The notes under the pieces: generated by a model
The model's database searches: none
Told to the model about the DNA's origin: nothing
The model's input: the letters and a program-made list of their open reading frames with translations, nothing else
Source: Candidatus Binatus soli
GTDB lineage: Bacteria; Desulfobacterota; Binatia; Binatales; Binataceae
Reading direction: 5' to 3'
Length of the DNA stretch: 64,000 nucleotides
NCBI GenBank assembly: GCA_002479255.1
Contig: DLMJ01000007.1
Location: 1-64,000, forward strand
Shown: positions 54,801 to 63,608 of the stretch, one piece after another
How the letters are laid out: each line of letters opens with the position of its first letter
Position numbering within the stretch: position 1 is the first letter of the stretch
Position numbers and translations under genes: made by a program

Positions 54801-56171
54801 CTAGTGCACGAACTCACCCTGCCCGCCCTTCGACCACGGATCGTATGAGAGGCAGAAGCGAATCCGATCGGGGATCGATGGGTGGTCATAGAACATGAAG
54901 ACCTCCAGGCGACTCGGCTCGGGATCCGCAAGATCCACGTCGCCCAGAACTTGGAACGCTTGCGCCGCCACTTGGCCTGAATCCGGCGTCAGACCATGCG
55001 TCACCTCAAGTCCGTATTGGTCCGCTTGATGTTCGAAATGACGGCTGACGGCGTTCGTGACGGGATTCAGAACGAAGACAAAGATCGTCAGGAGGAGTAA
55101 CAAAGCGGGAAGGGATGCCCAATCATCCAGGCCGCGGATCCCCCACCCGCCACCCCATCGGATCAGCATCCAGCCCACGCACCGATAGCCCAGATAGAAG
55201 ACCACGAACAAGGCCGCGGCGCCAAATGCGAGCAGCTTAGGGATGTGATAGAGTACATAGTGACCGGTCTCGTGGCCGGCGATGAAAACGATCTGTGGGG
55301 TCGTCATTTTGGCGATCGTCGTGTCCCACACCACGATGCGCTTCGAGCCGTCAATGCCTGTCACGTACGCGTTCAGCGCAGTCGATTTTTCCGCCGCGCC
55401 CATCCAAAACATCCGCTCGCTCGGTATGTTCTCGCCGGCCCGGTGCACCATCTGTTCGAGCGCGGCCGTGAGCGCCGGATCCTTCTCCACGAGCGGCGCG
55501 AACTTGTGGAAGAGGGGATCAACAACCAGCGGCTGAAGGAAAAACATGAACAGTGCGATCGGAAGCGAAACGAGCCAGAAGTAGAACCACCAGCGACGCG
55601 GACTGCTCCGAATGACTGCGTAGAGAATCATGATGAAGATCGTCCCGACGATCACTGAGACGAGTTCCTGCTTTCCCCAGTCCAAGCTCCACGACCTCCA
55701 TCCTTGCACCGAGATTCCGTACTTTTGCGAGACCCAATTTTGGTAAATGCCCGTGGGCAGTTCGAGGACGCCCATCGTCAGAATCAGGAGCGGCGAAAAC
55801 ACCATGGCTTGGAGAGCGCGCCTCAAGGACGAACGCTCGGCCCAATCGCGATACTTCGGCGCAAGTTTCCACCGCAGGATCAGCCAGAGTACGACCAGCC
55901 CGTACATAAAGCTGATGATTCTGAACCGGAAATGAATCCGGCTCAGTTCGCGCGCCTTTTGGTAGCGGTCCGGCGCAAGCGTGTAGGCGGTGATCTTCTG
56001 GGGCGCCTGCTGGGACGCGACGCCGGGTGTGGAAGTCGGCGCTGCGGTTGAAATCGGCGAGCCCTGCTCCGCAACGAAAGAGAGCGCCTGAGATGGCGGC
56101 CCGGCAGCGCGCGAGGGATTCGCGGAGAGCGCAAACGCACAGGCCGCAAGAACGACTGTGAGTCTTTTCAT
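54801..56171 (-). CDS. M48-family metalloprotease (Ste24/HtpX-like CAAX protease)
   Basis: A 456-aa protein with a signal peptide (about 1-22) and membrane helices. The zinc site is AGHETGHYVLYH (HEXXH) near residue 285-295, and a third ligand Glu in the HFEHQADQYGLE segment. The arrangement with four to seven helices and soluble C-terminus matches Ste24 homologues in bacteria. It would cleave membrane proteins in quality control. It lies alone between metX-metW and cysE. Confidence 0.9.
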   Translation of the reverse strand: MKRLTVVLAACAFALSANPSRAAGPPSQALSFVAEQGSPISTAAPTSTPGVASQQAPQKITAYTLAPDRYQKARELSRIHFRFRIISFMYGLVVLWLILRWKLAPKYRDWAERSSLRRALQAMVFSPLLILTMGVLELPTGIYQNWVSQKYGISVQGWRSWSLDWGKQELVSVIVGTIFIMILYAVIRSSPRRWWFYFWLVSLPIALFMFFLQPLVVDPLFHKFAPLVEKDPALTAALEQMVHRAGENIPSERMFWMGAAEKSTALNAYVTGIDGSKRIVVWDTTIAKMTTPQIVFIAGHETGHYVLYHIPKLLAFGAAALFVVFYLGYRCVGWMLIRWGGGWGIRGLDDWASLPALLLLLTIFVFVLNPVTNAVSRHFEHQADQYGLEVTHGLTPDSGQVAAQAFQVLGDVDLADPEPSRLEVFMFYDHPSIPDRIRFCLSYDPWSKGGQGEFVH

Positions 56172-56296
56172 CTTCGGCCTGGGTCAGCGAGCAACGTCTT
56201 GGCGTTTTTCAGGTCGGCAGTGTCGAAGCCCTCGGTGAACCAGTTGCAGCCAGAATTTCCATCTTGAATCCTGATTCAGCCTCCGATGCCGCCCGT

Positions 56297-57262
56297 TCAT
56301 ATCCCGGCGCCGTCATCGAACTCCTCGGTGCGCACCTGCGCCTGCGTGATGTTGCTTCCGGGCGGCACGCTGCGCGTGAGCCAGACGTTGCCGCCGATGG
56401 TCGAGCCGCGGCCGATGGTGACTCGACCGAGGATCGTCGCGCCGGCATAGATCACGACGTCGTCTTCCACGATGGGATGTCTGGGGATGCCTTTGATCAG
56501 CGTGCCGTCATGGCCAACCGGAAAGCTCTTCGCCCCCAGTGTGACGGCTTGATACAACCGCACGCGCTGGCCGATGATCGCCGTCTCTCCGATGACCACG
56601 CCAGTACCGTGGTCGATGAAAAAACTCGCGCCGATCTTCGCCCCCGGGTGGATATCGATACCGGTTGCCGAGTGCGCAAGCTCCGAGATGATGCGGGCGA
56701 GCAGAGGGACACCCAGGAGGTAGAGTTCGTGAGCGAGGCGATGGTGGGTGATGGCCCAAATGCCCGGATAGCAGACCCGTACCTCTTCGACGCTCTTGGC
56801 CGCGGGGTCGCCCTGGTAGGCAGCCAAAATATCGTTCTCGAGCAATGCACGCACCTTCGGCAGACATGCGGTAAACTCATGTGTTATCCGGATCGCCTGC
56901 CGCGCTCGATCGCGACTGTCCTCGTGCGGTTGCCGGGATGCAAATTGCAGTTCCAGGCGCACCTGCTTGGCCAGCGAACGCAGCGCCGCATCGAGCGTCT
57001 GCCCGACAAAGTAATCGATGCCCTCGTCGGTAAGATCCGGCAGAACGAAGTGCGTAGGAAAAAGCGCCGCGAACAGGCCGTCGATGATGCGCGCCACCGC
57101 CTTCCTCGATGGCAGCGGGGCGGCCTCCTCGCGTTTGCCTCCCTCTGGCGATCCAGCGCGGGAGGCGCGCAGCTCGGCGACGATCCGGTCAAGGTTCCAA
57201 TCCGACCCTGCAATCCCGCCTTTATCGTCTTGCTCATCTCGCGAGTTCATTGCCCGCTCCAT
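56297..57262 (-). CDS. cysE: Serine O-acetyltransferase (EpsC-type CysE)
   Basis: A 321-aa enzyme. An N-terminal helical domain (about 1-180) leads to the left-handed beta-helix with hexapeptide repeats (GIDIHPGAKIGASFFIDHGTGVVIGETAIIG). The longer N-terminus is of the EpsC type. It makes O-acetylserine for CysK. Its start ATG shares one base with the cysK stop (TAATG), so both are co-translated. Confidence 0.93.
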   Translation of the reverse strand: MERAMNSRDEQDDKGGIAGSDWNLDRIVAELRASRAGSPEGGKREEAAPLPSRKAVARIIDGLFAALFPTHFVLPDLTDEGIDYFVGQTLDAALRSLAKQVRLELQFASRQPHEDSRDRARQAIRITHEFTACLPKVRALLENDILAAYQGDPAAKSVEEVRVCYPGIWAITHHRLAHELYLLGVPLLARIISELAHSATGIDIHPGAKIGASFFIDHGTGVVIGETAIIGQRVRLYQAVTLGAKSFPVGHDGTLIKGIPRHPIVEDDVVIYAGATILGRVTIGRGSTIGGNVWLTRSVPPGSNITQAQVRTEEFDDGAGI

Positions 57263-58224
57263 TAGTTATCAAAGAGACCCTCAAACAGGGCGGTACTCAG
57301 GTACCGCTCGCCGGAGTCGGGCAGTATGACGACGATCGTCTTGCCCGCGTTCTGCGGACGTTTGGCCATCCGCGCGGCCACCGCCACGGCGGCCCCGCTC
57401 GAAATACCCGAGATTATCCCCTCCTCGCGTGCAAGGCGCAGCGCGTAATCGATCGACTCCTCGTTGGTGACCTGCTCCACTTCATCGACGATCGAGAGGT
57501 CCAGATTTTCAGGCACGAACCCCGCACCGATGCCCTGGATTTTGTGCGCGCCCGGCTTCAACGGTTGGCCGGCCCGTTGCTGCGTGATGACGGGACTCGC
57601 ACTCGGCTCGACGGCGACCGAAATAATCGGCTTTCCTTTGGTGCGCTTGATGTAGCGCGAGACTCCGGTGATAGTGCCGCCGGTGCCCACGCCTGATACA
57701 AAAATATCAACGGCGCCTTCGGTGTCGTTCCATATTTCCGGCCCGGTCGTCTTCTCGTGAATCGCGGGATTCGCGGGGTTCTTAAACTGCTGTAGAAGGA
57801 CGTAGCGATCAGGCGCCGACGCCCTGATTTCCTCGGCCTTCGCGATCGCTCCGTTCATGCCCCGCGCGCCCTCGGTCAATACCAACTTTGCGCCGTACGC
57901 GATCAGCAGTTTGCGGCGCTCGATACTCATCGTATCGGGCATCGTCAAGGTCAGCGGGAGATTACGGGCCGCGGCGACGAAGGCGAGCGCAATCCCCGTG
58001 TTCCCACTGGTCGGCTCGACGAGTTCCTTGCCGGGGCCCAGCAGGCCACGACGTTCGGCATCCCAAACCATCGCGGCGCCGATTCGGTCTTTGACGGAAT
58101 AGGCGGGGCTGCGCCCTTCAACCTTCGCCAGCACCGTAGCCGCAGCCCCATCGATGGTACGGTTGAGCCGTATCAGCGGTGTGCGCCCGATGGATTGTGA
58201 ATTGTCCTCGTACCAACCCGGCAT
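57262..58224 (-). CDS. cysK: Cysteine synthase (second copy)
   Basis: A 320-aa PLP enzyme with ATG at 58224, preceded by AAGGAGGA; a longer start at 58269 is not needed. PLP Lys45 is in the canonical SVKDRIGAAM, and EPTSGNTG and GVGTGGTITG are present. It differs from the first copy (50500) mainly at the ends and by Asp46 instead of Cys46. Paired with cysE in an overlapping operon, it is the main cysteine synthase candidate. Confidence 0.95.
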   Translation of the reverse strand: MPGWYEDNSQSIGRTPLIRLNRTIDGAAATVLAKVEGRSPAYSVKDRIGAAMVWDAERRGLLGPGKELVEPTSGNTGIALAFVAAARNLPLTLTMPDTMSIERRKLLIAYGAKLVLTEGARGMNGAIAKAEEIRASAPDRYVLLQQFKNPANPAIHEKTTGPEIWNDTEGAVDIFVSGVGTGGTITGVSRYIKRTKGKPIISVAVEPSASPVITQQRAGQPLKPGAHKIQGIGAGFVPENLDLSIVDEVEQVTNEESIDYALRLAREEGIISGISSGAAVAVAARMAKRPQNAGKTIVVILPDSGERYLSTALFEGLFDN

Positions 58225-58351
58225 GAGGTCCTCCTTACAGTCTGGGGCCCGCTCGGCGTGCGGCGCCATACAATAAATCTATACTTAAACAATTTTGACA
58301 CGAAAACTAATAGTTATACGGCTGGCGGAGCTGACTCAAGCGGGCCAGAAA

Positions 58352-58391
58352 ACTAGGTAATCTTTCCCCTCCTACTAGGTACTTTTCCCCT
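58352..58391. promoter_or_regulatory. Tandem 22-bp direct repeat, possible operator
   Basis: ACTAGGTAATCTTTCCCCT (58352-58370) and ACTAGGTACTTTTCCCCT (58374-58391) recur at a 22-bp period, two helical turns. They lie in the 294-bp gap between cysK (-, start 58224) and the histidine kinase (+, start 58519), the usual position of a regulator binding array. The family of binding protein is not recognised. No other signal was found in this gap. Confidence 0.5.
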
Positions 58392-58518
58392 GCGATCCGG
58401 GTGATTTTCCGATTCACCTCCCTGCTCCTTTGCTTCAACGTAGATAGCAATTGGCGCGCATCGCTCGCACAGAAAATTCGCTGCGTAGCGAAGCCAGCCA
58501 GGGATCGGAAAGAGGCAA

Positions 58519-59352
58519 TTGTCGAATCTGTCAAATAATGGTCACGCACCGGTTGCAACCGTCGAGTCGGCTGCGAGCGAAGGAATCCGCTCGAGAATGC
58601 CGGCGGTTCAATGGGAGCAGGGACTGCACATGGAGGCACTAGCCAATCTTGCGCACGAGCTTCGCTCGCCGTTGCAGGCGATCCTCGGCTATCTCGACAT
58701 CCTGCGCCACGAGTTGAGCGAAGCAATTGACGACCGCCACAAGCACATTATCGAGCGCATGAATGCCAACGCGCACGACCTCGCCCAAACTGTCGAAAAC
58801 GTGATGGACTTTTCGGTCGCGGACGCGATGGCTGAGGCGGCATACGAAGAGGAAATCCGCCCGCACGATCTGATTGGAGAGCTTGCTCCGGCGCTCGAAG
58901 CTGCCAACGATTCAAAAGGCCTTGAAATCGGATTCGATCTCGAAGCCGCGCCCACTGTTTTTCGCTCGCGGCGCCGGCCAATCAAGTCGATATTGCTCAA
59001 CCTCGCGGTCAACGCGATCAAGTTTACCGATCGAGGCAGCGTCACTATCGCGATTCGCCGGGCTGTAACATCCCAACGCGGCTCCGCAGTTGAACTGGAG
59101 GTCCGCGACACGGGACCCGGCATCGAGGCCGAGATGCTCGCGCAGGCATTCAAACGCTGCGCTCAGCTTTCGCACTCGAGCATCCGCAGTCACCGCGGAA
59201 TGGGCCTGGGCCTCGCCGTTGTTCAGCGCAATGCGGAAGCGCTCGGCGCAACGATTATCGTCAAGACCGCGCTTCCGCGGGGCTCCGTGTTTATCGTCAT
59301 AATCCCGATCGCGGACCCAATCGCCAAAGCGCCCTATCAGATCCGCGCCTAA
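58519..59352 (+). CDS. Soluble orphan sensor histidine kinase
   Basis: About 277 aa from a TTG at 58519; a start at ATG 58597 is possible. It has no membrane helix and no PAS domain. The dimerisation/phospho-acceptor helix has His in LAHELRSPLQAILGYLD, and the ATPase domain has NLAVNAIKFTD (N box), VRDTGPGI (G1) and MGLGLAVVQ. No response regulator is adjacent. It probably takes its signal from a separate protein, or acts as a partner kinase of a response regulator elsewhere. Confidence 0.88.
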   Translation: MSNLSNNGHAPVATVESAASEGIRSRMPAVQWEQGLHMEALANLAHELRSPLQAILGYLDILRHELSEAIDDRHKHIIERMNANAHDLAQTVENVMDFSVADAMAEAAYEEEIRPHDLIGELAPALEAANDSKGLEIGFDLEAAPTVFRSRRRPIKSILLNLAVNAIKFTDRGSVTIAIRRAVTSQRGSAVELEVRDTGPGIEAEMLAQAFKRCAQLSHSSIRSHRGMGLGLAVVQRNAEALGATIIVKTALPRGSVFIVIIPIADPIAKAPYQIRA

Positions 59353-59498
59353 GCGACCTGGCCGAAGGGGGGGAAGGCCAAGGGCACAAGCGGGTGCGGG
59401 TCGATCCGATGCCGCCGCCTGCCGCGTTTTGGTGCAAGCCATTCCATTGTCGATGACGTTATTACGGCGGCTGAAGTAGTGCCGCGCGAGCGAGGCGT

Positions 59499-60107
59499 TT
59501 AGCGGTAGTGACGCATCAGGCCGACCACGACCCCGCGAATCGCCAGGTCGCCCTCGCCGACCATGATCGGTTGCATCGCGGAGTTGGCCGGCTGCAACCG
59601 GATCTGTCCGCCCGATTCACGGTAGAACTTCTTGACCGTCGCCTCGTTGCCGATCAATGCGACCACCGTCTCGCCGTTGTCGGCGCTGTCGCGGCCTTCG
59701 ACGATTATGTAATCGCCGTCGCGGATGCCGTCTTCGATCATCGAGTCGCCCTTCACCCGCAGACAAAATGTATCGTCGCGCCGGATGAACTCGTCGGGCA
59801 CGCTGATGGTTTCGTTGTTCTCGACCGCCTCGATCGGCGCGCCCGCCGCAACGGTGCCGAGCAATCGGATCGCCTTGGCCGCTCCATGCTTCTCCGACGC
59901 CGCGACTTCGAGCGCCCGGCTGTGATTGTGCTGGCGCTTGATGAACCCCTTCTGCTCGAGGTTGTGCAGATGCTTGTGCACGGTGGCGAGCGACGACAGC
60001 CCGAAGTATTGGCCGACTTCAGCCAGCGTGGGTGCGTAGCCGTGTTCCCTGATATAATCGTTCAAGTAGTCGATTAGCTGCTTCTGCCGCTTGGTCAGCG
60101 TTGCCAT
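59499..60107 (-). CDS. lexA: LexA SOS repressor
   Basis: A 202-aa protein from ATG 60107 with GGGAGAAG upstream; a longer reading is excluded. The N-terminal wHTH (TLAEVGQYFGLSSLATVHKHL) binds DNA. Self-cleavage is between Ala88 and Gly89 (VAAGAP), catalysed by Ser122 (GDSM) and Lys159. It represses DNA-repair genes. No canonical SOS box was recognised in the divergent region toward the ferredoxin gene, so the local recognition sequence is unknown. Confidence 0.95.
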   Translation of the reverse strand: MATLTKRQKQLIDYLNDYIREHGYAPTLAEVGQYFGLSSLATVHKHLHNLEQKGFIKRQHNHSRALEVAASEKHGAAKAIRLLGTVAAGAPIEAVENNETISVPDEFIRRDDTFCLRVKGDSMIEDGIRDGDYIIVEGRDSADNGETVVALIGNEATVKKFYRESGGQIRLQPANSAMQPIMVGEGDLAIRGVVVGLMRHYR

Positions 60108-60247
60108 TGGGTCTTCTCCCCCTGCCATTCTGCGATGTGAGATGATGGCGAAAATCAGGCGAAGATGCAAGCGCGCAAGCCTCAATGATGCAGGGACGGT
60201 TTCGCCGTCTCGACGCAGCGCATAATCTCAACTACGACCTGAATCCG

Positions 60248-60622
60248 ATGGCGAAACTGCGAATCCAATTCGAAAATGGCGACCCCGAAAAACTAGTCGA
60301 GTTCGACCCTGCCAAGGCGCCGTTTCATCACGACGGCAAGCCGGGCTCAATACTCGACGTGATGCTGGGTCACGGTGTCCATCTCGAGCACGCATGCGGC
60401 GGCAATTGCGCGTGCACGACCTGCCATGTGATCGTGCGGCAGGGATTCGACAAGCTCGGCGAGTCCAGCGAGCAGGAAGAAGATCTGCTCGACAAGGCGC
60501 CGGGGCTCACTCCTACTTCACGGCTGGGATGCCAGGCCGTCATCGAGGATCCCGACGCGGAAATCGTCGTCACAATCCCGCGCTACACGATTAACCAGGT
60601 CAGTGAGGCTGCCGAGGAATGA
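60248..60622 (+). CDS. [2Fe-2S] ferredoxin, adrenodoxin/Fdx type
   Basis: A 124-aa protein if started at ATG 60248 (MAKLRIQFEN); an ATG at 60185 is possible but has no better site. Cysteine ligands are in ACGGNCACTTCHVIV plus the distal RLGCQA. The spacing is of the ISC/adrenodoxin type. It overlaps the next gene by 4 nt (ATGA), a ferredoxin reductase, so electrons likely pass from NADPH through the flavoprotein to this ferredoxin. Confidence 0.9.
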   Translation: MAKLRIQFENGDPEKLVEFDPAKAPFHHDGKPGSILDVMLGHGVHLEHACGGNCACTTCHVIVRQGFDKLGESSEQEEDLLDKAPGLTPTSRLGCQAVIEDPDAEIVVTIPRYTINQVSEAAEE

Positions 60623-61365
60623 CGGCCGATCCGCTTCCCGCCGGTGCAGGCAAGCGCGCGGCGCCGAATGCCCGGGTCGAGAAGATTTTCGATCACGCGT
60701 CGGACACCCGCTCGCTTTTTCTCTCGCTCACCAGCGGCAAGCATCTGCGATTTATCCCCGGCCAGTTCATCTCGATAACGATTCCGCTCGGCGACGAAAC
60801 CCGCTCGCGCCCGTACTCGATCGCGTCGGACCCCGAAGACCGCGGCCCATTGGAGATTTGCTTCAATCGCGTCGCGGGCGGGCGCGGCGCCGGGTGGATG
60901 TTCGAGCGGCGCGTCGGCGACACCATCGATTTCAGCGGGCCGTTCGGCGCCTTCACGATCGATCGCGCGCCAGAGGCGCAAGCCGGCTTTATCGCGGAGG
61001 GCACGGCGATCGCGCCGATTCGCCCGATGCTGAAGCGGGCGCTCGCTTCATCGTCGCGCGAAGGTGCGCCGCCGAAGATCCACTTGATTTACGCGGCGCC
61101 GGATCGCGAGCATATCCTGTACGCCGCCGAACTCGACGAGCTCGCGCGGACCGCGCCGAATTTTTCGTACGAGACCGTGATCGCGCCTCCCGAAAAAATC
61201 TACGATCGCCTGTTCGAGTTGGCGCAGGCTCGGTGGGTCATCGGCGACGCCGATCGTACGCGCCAGTTCTATATCTGCGGCGTCGGCAAGGGTGTGATTC
61301 GATTGCGCGACCTGCTCCGTGGGGCAGGCTACGAGCGCCGCGCCGTGCACTACGAGCAGTGGTGA
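60619..61365 (+). CDS. Ferredoxin-NADP(+) reductase
   Basis: A 248-aa FAD/NAD(P)-binding flavoprotein. FAD-site segments RPYSIAS and GRGAGWMFE and the NADP-domain GTAIAPIRPML and YICGVGKG are present. It starts inside the ferredoxin stop codon (ATGA), so the two are a redox pair serving perhaps a P450, a fatty-acid desaturase or iron-sulfur assembly; none of these clients is in the window. Confidence 0.9.
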   Translation: MTADPLPAGAGKRAAPNARVEKIFDHASDTRSLFLSLTSGKHLRFIPGQFISITIPLGDETRSRPYSIASDPEDRGPLEICFNRVAGGRGAGWMFERRVGDTIDFSGPFGAFTIDRAPEAQAGFIAEGTAIAPIRPMLKRALASSSREGAPPKIHLIYAAPDREHILYAAELDELARTAPNFSYETVIAPPEKIYDRLFELAQARWVIGDADRTRQFYICGVGKGVIRLRDLLRGAGYERRAVHYEQW

Positions 61366-61419
61366 TGCTCGGCGCTGCTTCGCGAATGCTGAAAGCTCTC
61401 CGGCAACAAGCGCCGGATA

Positions 61420-62289
61420 CTAAGGAGCGAACCCGGAAAGCAGACTAATCGCACCCGGGTGCCCGTCGATTCTCACGCCGCGCGCAATCGTCCCCTCGCG
61501 CTCGAGTCGGCGCGCCGCACCTTCGACCAGCGCCGGATCGATTCCCAGGATTCGTGCGATCGCGCGCTCAATCCCGAATGCCGCTGTCTCGAAATATTTG
61601 GCGACAATTACATACGCCGCCTGCATCCGCGTGAGCGTCCGGGCCTCGGCAATCGCGTCGGGCCATCGATGCTCCATCGTGTCCCACACGTAGCTGAACG
61701 GGTCGGCGCGCTCGTCCACTTTGAGCGCGAGAAATTTTTCCTGCAGCTCCGCCATCGCACGGTCGAACACCGCCCGCCGCGACGGTTGCGCATAGCCGCT
61801 CGACAGCTTCAGCACTCGCGTCTCGGCCGCGCCGCGCTTGGAGAGAGCGTCCATCACCAGTTTGCCGCAATGCGACAGTCCCCCGCGTTCGTAAAGCTTC
61901 CGATAGCCGCCCGGCTCGATGCGAACCTTAAGAAACGCGCCCAGCATCCCGCGCGCGATGAAGCTCGGGCGTCGCGCGATCGCTTTGCCGTAATAAACCG
62001 CGCGGCGCTGCGGCAACGCGTCCTTTATCCGCCACGTCATCCCGATCGCGTAGTCGTGCTGGATGTGCTCCGGCATTATGGGTTCGCGCGTTCCTGCGAT
62101 CGCCTCGCGCAGGCACGGCACGCCCATCCCGGCCGTGAATCCGGTGCAAAATCCGACCTCGTCGATGAATTTGAGCGCGCTCTTCTCGCTGGTCACGCGC
62201 CGGCTCGCGACACGCCTGAAGTGAACGTCGCGATGGCGCTCGAGCGCGTCGAGAATCCCCGGATTGTCAACCCCGACGGCCGCGATCAT
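61420..62289 (-). CDS. AlkZ-related winged-helix protein
   Basis: A 289-aa protein starting at ATG 62289 inside the stop of the UbiB-like gene (ATGA). The segments FIDEVGFCTGF, YYGKAIARRPSFIARGML and the C-terminal winged helix near KRGAAETRVLKLSSG match the AlkZ-related family. AlkZ/YcaQ unhook DNA crosslinks, but this branch has not been characterised to my knowledge. Its coupling to UbiB and LarB is unexpected. Confidence 0.72.
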   Translation of the reverse strand: MIAAVGVDNPGILDALERHRDVHFRRVASRRVTSEKSALKFIDEVGFCTGFTAGMGVPCLREAIAGTREPIMPEHIQHDYAIGMTWRIKDALPQRRAVYYGKAIARRPSFIARGMLGAFLKVRIEPGGYRKLYERGGLSHCGKLVMDALSKRGAAETRVLKLSSGYAQPSRRAVFDRAMAELQEKFLALKVDERADPFSYVWDTMEHRWPDAIAEARTLTRMQAAYVIVAKYFETAAFGIERAIARILGIDPALVEGAARRLEREGTIARGVRIDGHPGAISLLSGFAP

Positions 62290-63608
62290 CCCAGAATTCG
62301 CTCGACGCAATCCGCGAAGATCCGCCGGTAGTTGGTCTTCACCGCAAGTCCGCGCGTGATTCCCTCCAGCCCGACCAGCGCGCGGATCAGAAATACGCTG
62401 TGCGCCGGCGATTTGTAGAGCCGATTCTCGAGCGCAAGCTCGCCGACCTTGGCCGCCTTGCCGACCGTATCGTATTCGAGCGGATCGACGGCGCGATCCA
62501 CCCTCATCGGCTCGAACAAAATGTGGATGATTCTGACCATCGGCGCCGCATCCTGATTGCGATCGAGGTAACCCAGCTTGACCATCGCCGCCGCCAGCGA
62601 TTTGTCGTCGCCGCTCAGAATCGCGCGCGCGACTTGCAGGTTCGCCTTGCGCACCGGTTCCGGGAAACGCCGAATCGAGCCGAAGTCGAGCACGCCCAAC
62701 CGCGGATGATGGCTCACCAGGTAGTTGCCCGGATGAAAATCCGTGTGCAGCATCCCGAATTCCAGAATCTGCCGCCACGCGAACTCGTGAATCTTGATCG
62801 CGACCCATTCGCGCAATTCAAAATCGACCTCCGGCCCCATCACGTCTGCCAGCGGATAGCCGTCGATGTACGTCATCGTCAGCACGCGCCGCGAACTCAG
62901 CTCCTTGATGAAGTGCGGAATCATGATTTCGCGGTCCGCGCCTAGACGCCGGCCGAACTCCACCATGTTGCGCGCTTCGTTCACGTAGTCGAGCTCTTCG
63001 CGCAGGCGCTGATCGAGTTCCTTGTACACGGCGCCGGTGTCGATCTGCTGGCGCATCACGTCATGGCCGAGCGCCTGCAACGTGCGCAGCAGCAGTTTGA
63101 GATTCTGCAGATCCTGCTCGACCGTATCCTCGACGCCCGGATACTGAACCTTCACCGCGACGTCGATACCGTCGCGCGTGACCGCGCGATGCACCTGTCC
63201 GAGCGACGCGGCGGCAAACGCGGTCTGGTCGAAACTCCTGAAGAGCGCTTCGGGCCGCTTGCCAATCTCACTCCGAATCTGTTCCGAGATAGTCGCGTAG
63301 CTCATCGGCGGCACGTTCGATTGCGTCGCCCGCAGCACGTCGAGCGCCTCGCCCGGCAGCAGGTCCTTGCGAATCGAGAGCATCTGGATCATTTTCATGA
63401 ACGCGCCGCGAAGCTGCTTGGAGCTCTCGACAATTCGCTGCGCGTTGCGGATGTGAGTTTCCAGCAGCTCGCGATCGCGCGCGGGCGCGCTCAGAAACGG
63501 CCGCCGCAGTTGATTCCACAGGTAGCTGGAGCCGACTTGCGACGCGAGCTCGCCCATCTTGATCGCGCGGCGCGCGCGCCCGCTGGTGATTGACGTGCGT
63601 TTCGCCAT
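62286..63608 (-). CDS. ABC1/AarF/UbiB-family protein kinase-like protein
   Basis: About 440 aa from ATG 63608, which shares a base with the larB stop (TGATG); a start at 63710 lies inside larB and is rejected. It has AAASLGQVHRAV (Ala-rich loop), AVKVQYPGVEDTVEQDL and the DFGSIRRF metal-binding segment of the ABC1 family, with HTDFHPGNYLV as the catalytic loop. Members support ubiquinone/lipid-quinone synthesis or transport. No ubiquinone gene is nearby. Confidence 0.9.
   Translation of the reverse strand: MAKRTSITSGRARRAIKMGELASQVGSSYLWNQLRRPFLSAPARDRELLETHIRNAQRIVESSKQLRGAFMKMIQMLSIRKDLLPGEALDVLRATQSNVPPMSYATISEQIRSEIGKRPEALFRSFDQTAFAAASLGQVHRAVTRDGIDVAVKVQYPGVEDTVEQDLQNLKLLLRTLQALGHDVMRQQIDTGAVYKELDQRLREELDYVNEARNMVEFGRRLGADREIMIPHFIKELSSRRVLTMTYIDGYPLADVMGPEVDFELREWVAIKIHEFAWRQILEFGMLHTDFHPGNYLVSHHPRLGVLDFGSIRRFPEPVRKANLQVARAILSGDDKSLAAAMVKLGYLDRNQDAAPMVRIIHILFEPMRVDRAVDPLEYDTVGKAAKVGELALENRLYKSPAHSVFLIRALVGLEGITRGLAVKTNYRRIFADCVERILG

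Noticed and set aside
60108..60247. SOS box in the lexA-ferredoxin divergent region
   Set aside because: Neither the enterobacterial CTGT-N8-ACAG nor the Gram-positive GAAC-N4-GTTC pattern was found; the local LexA motif may differ.
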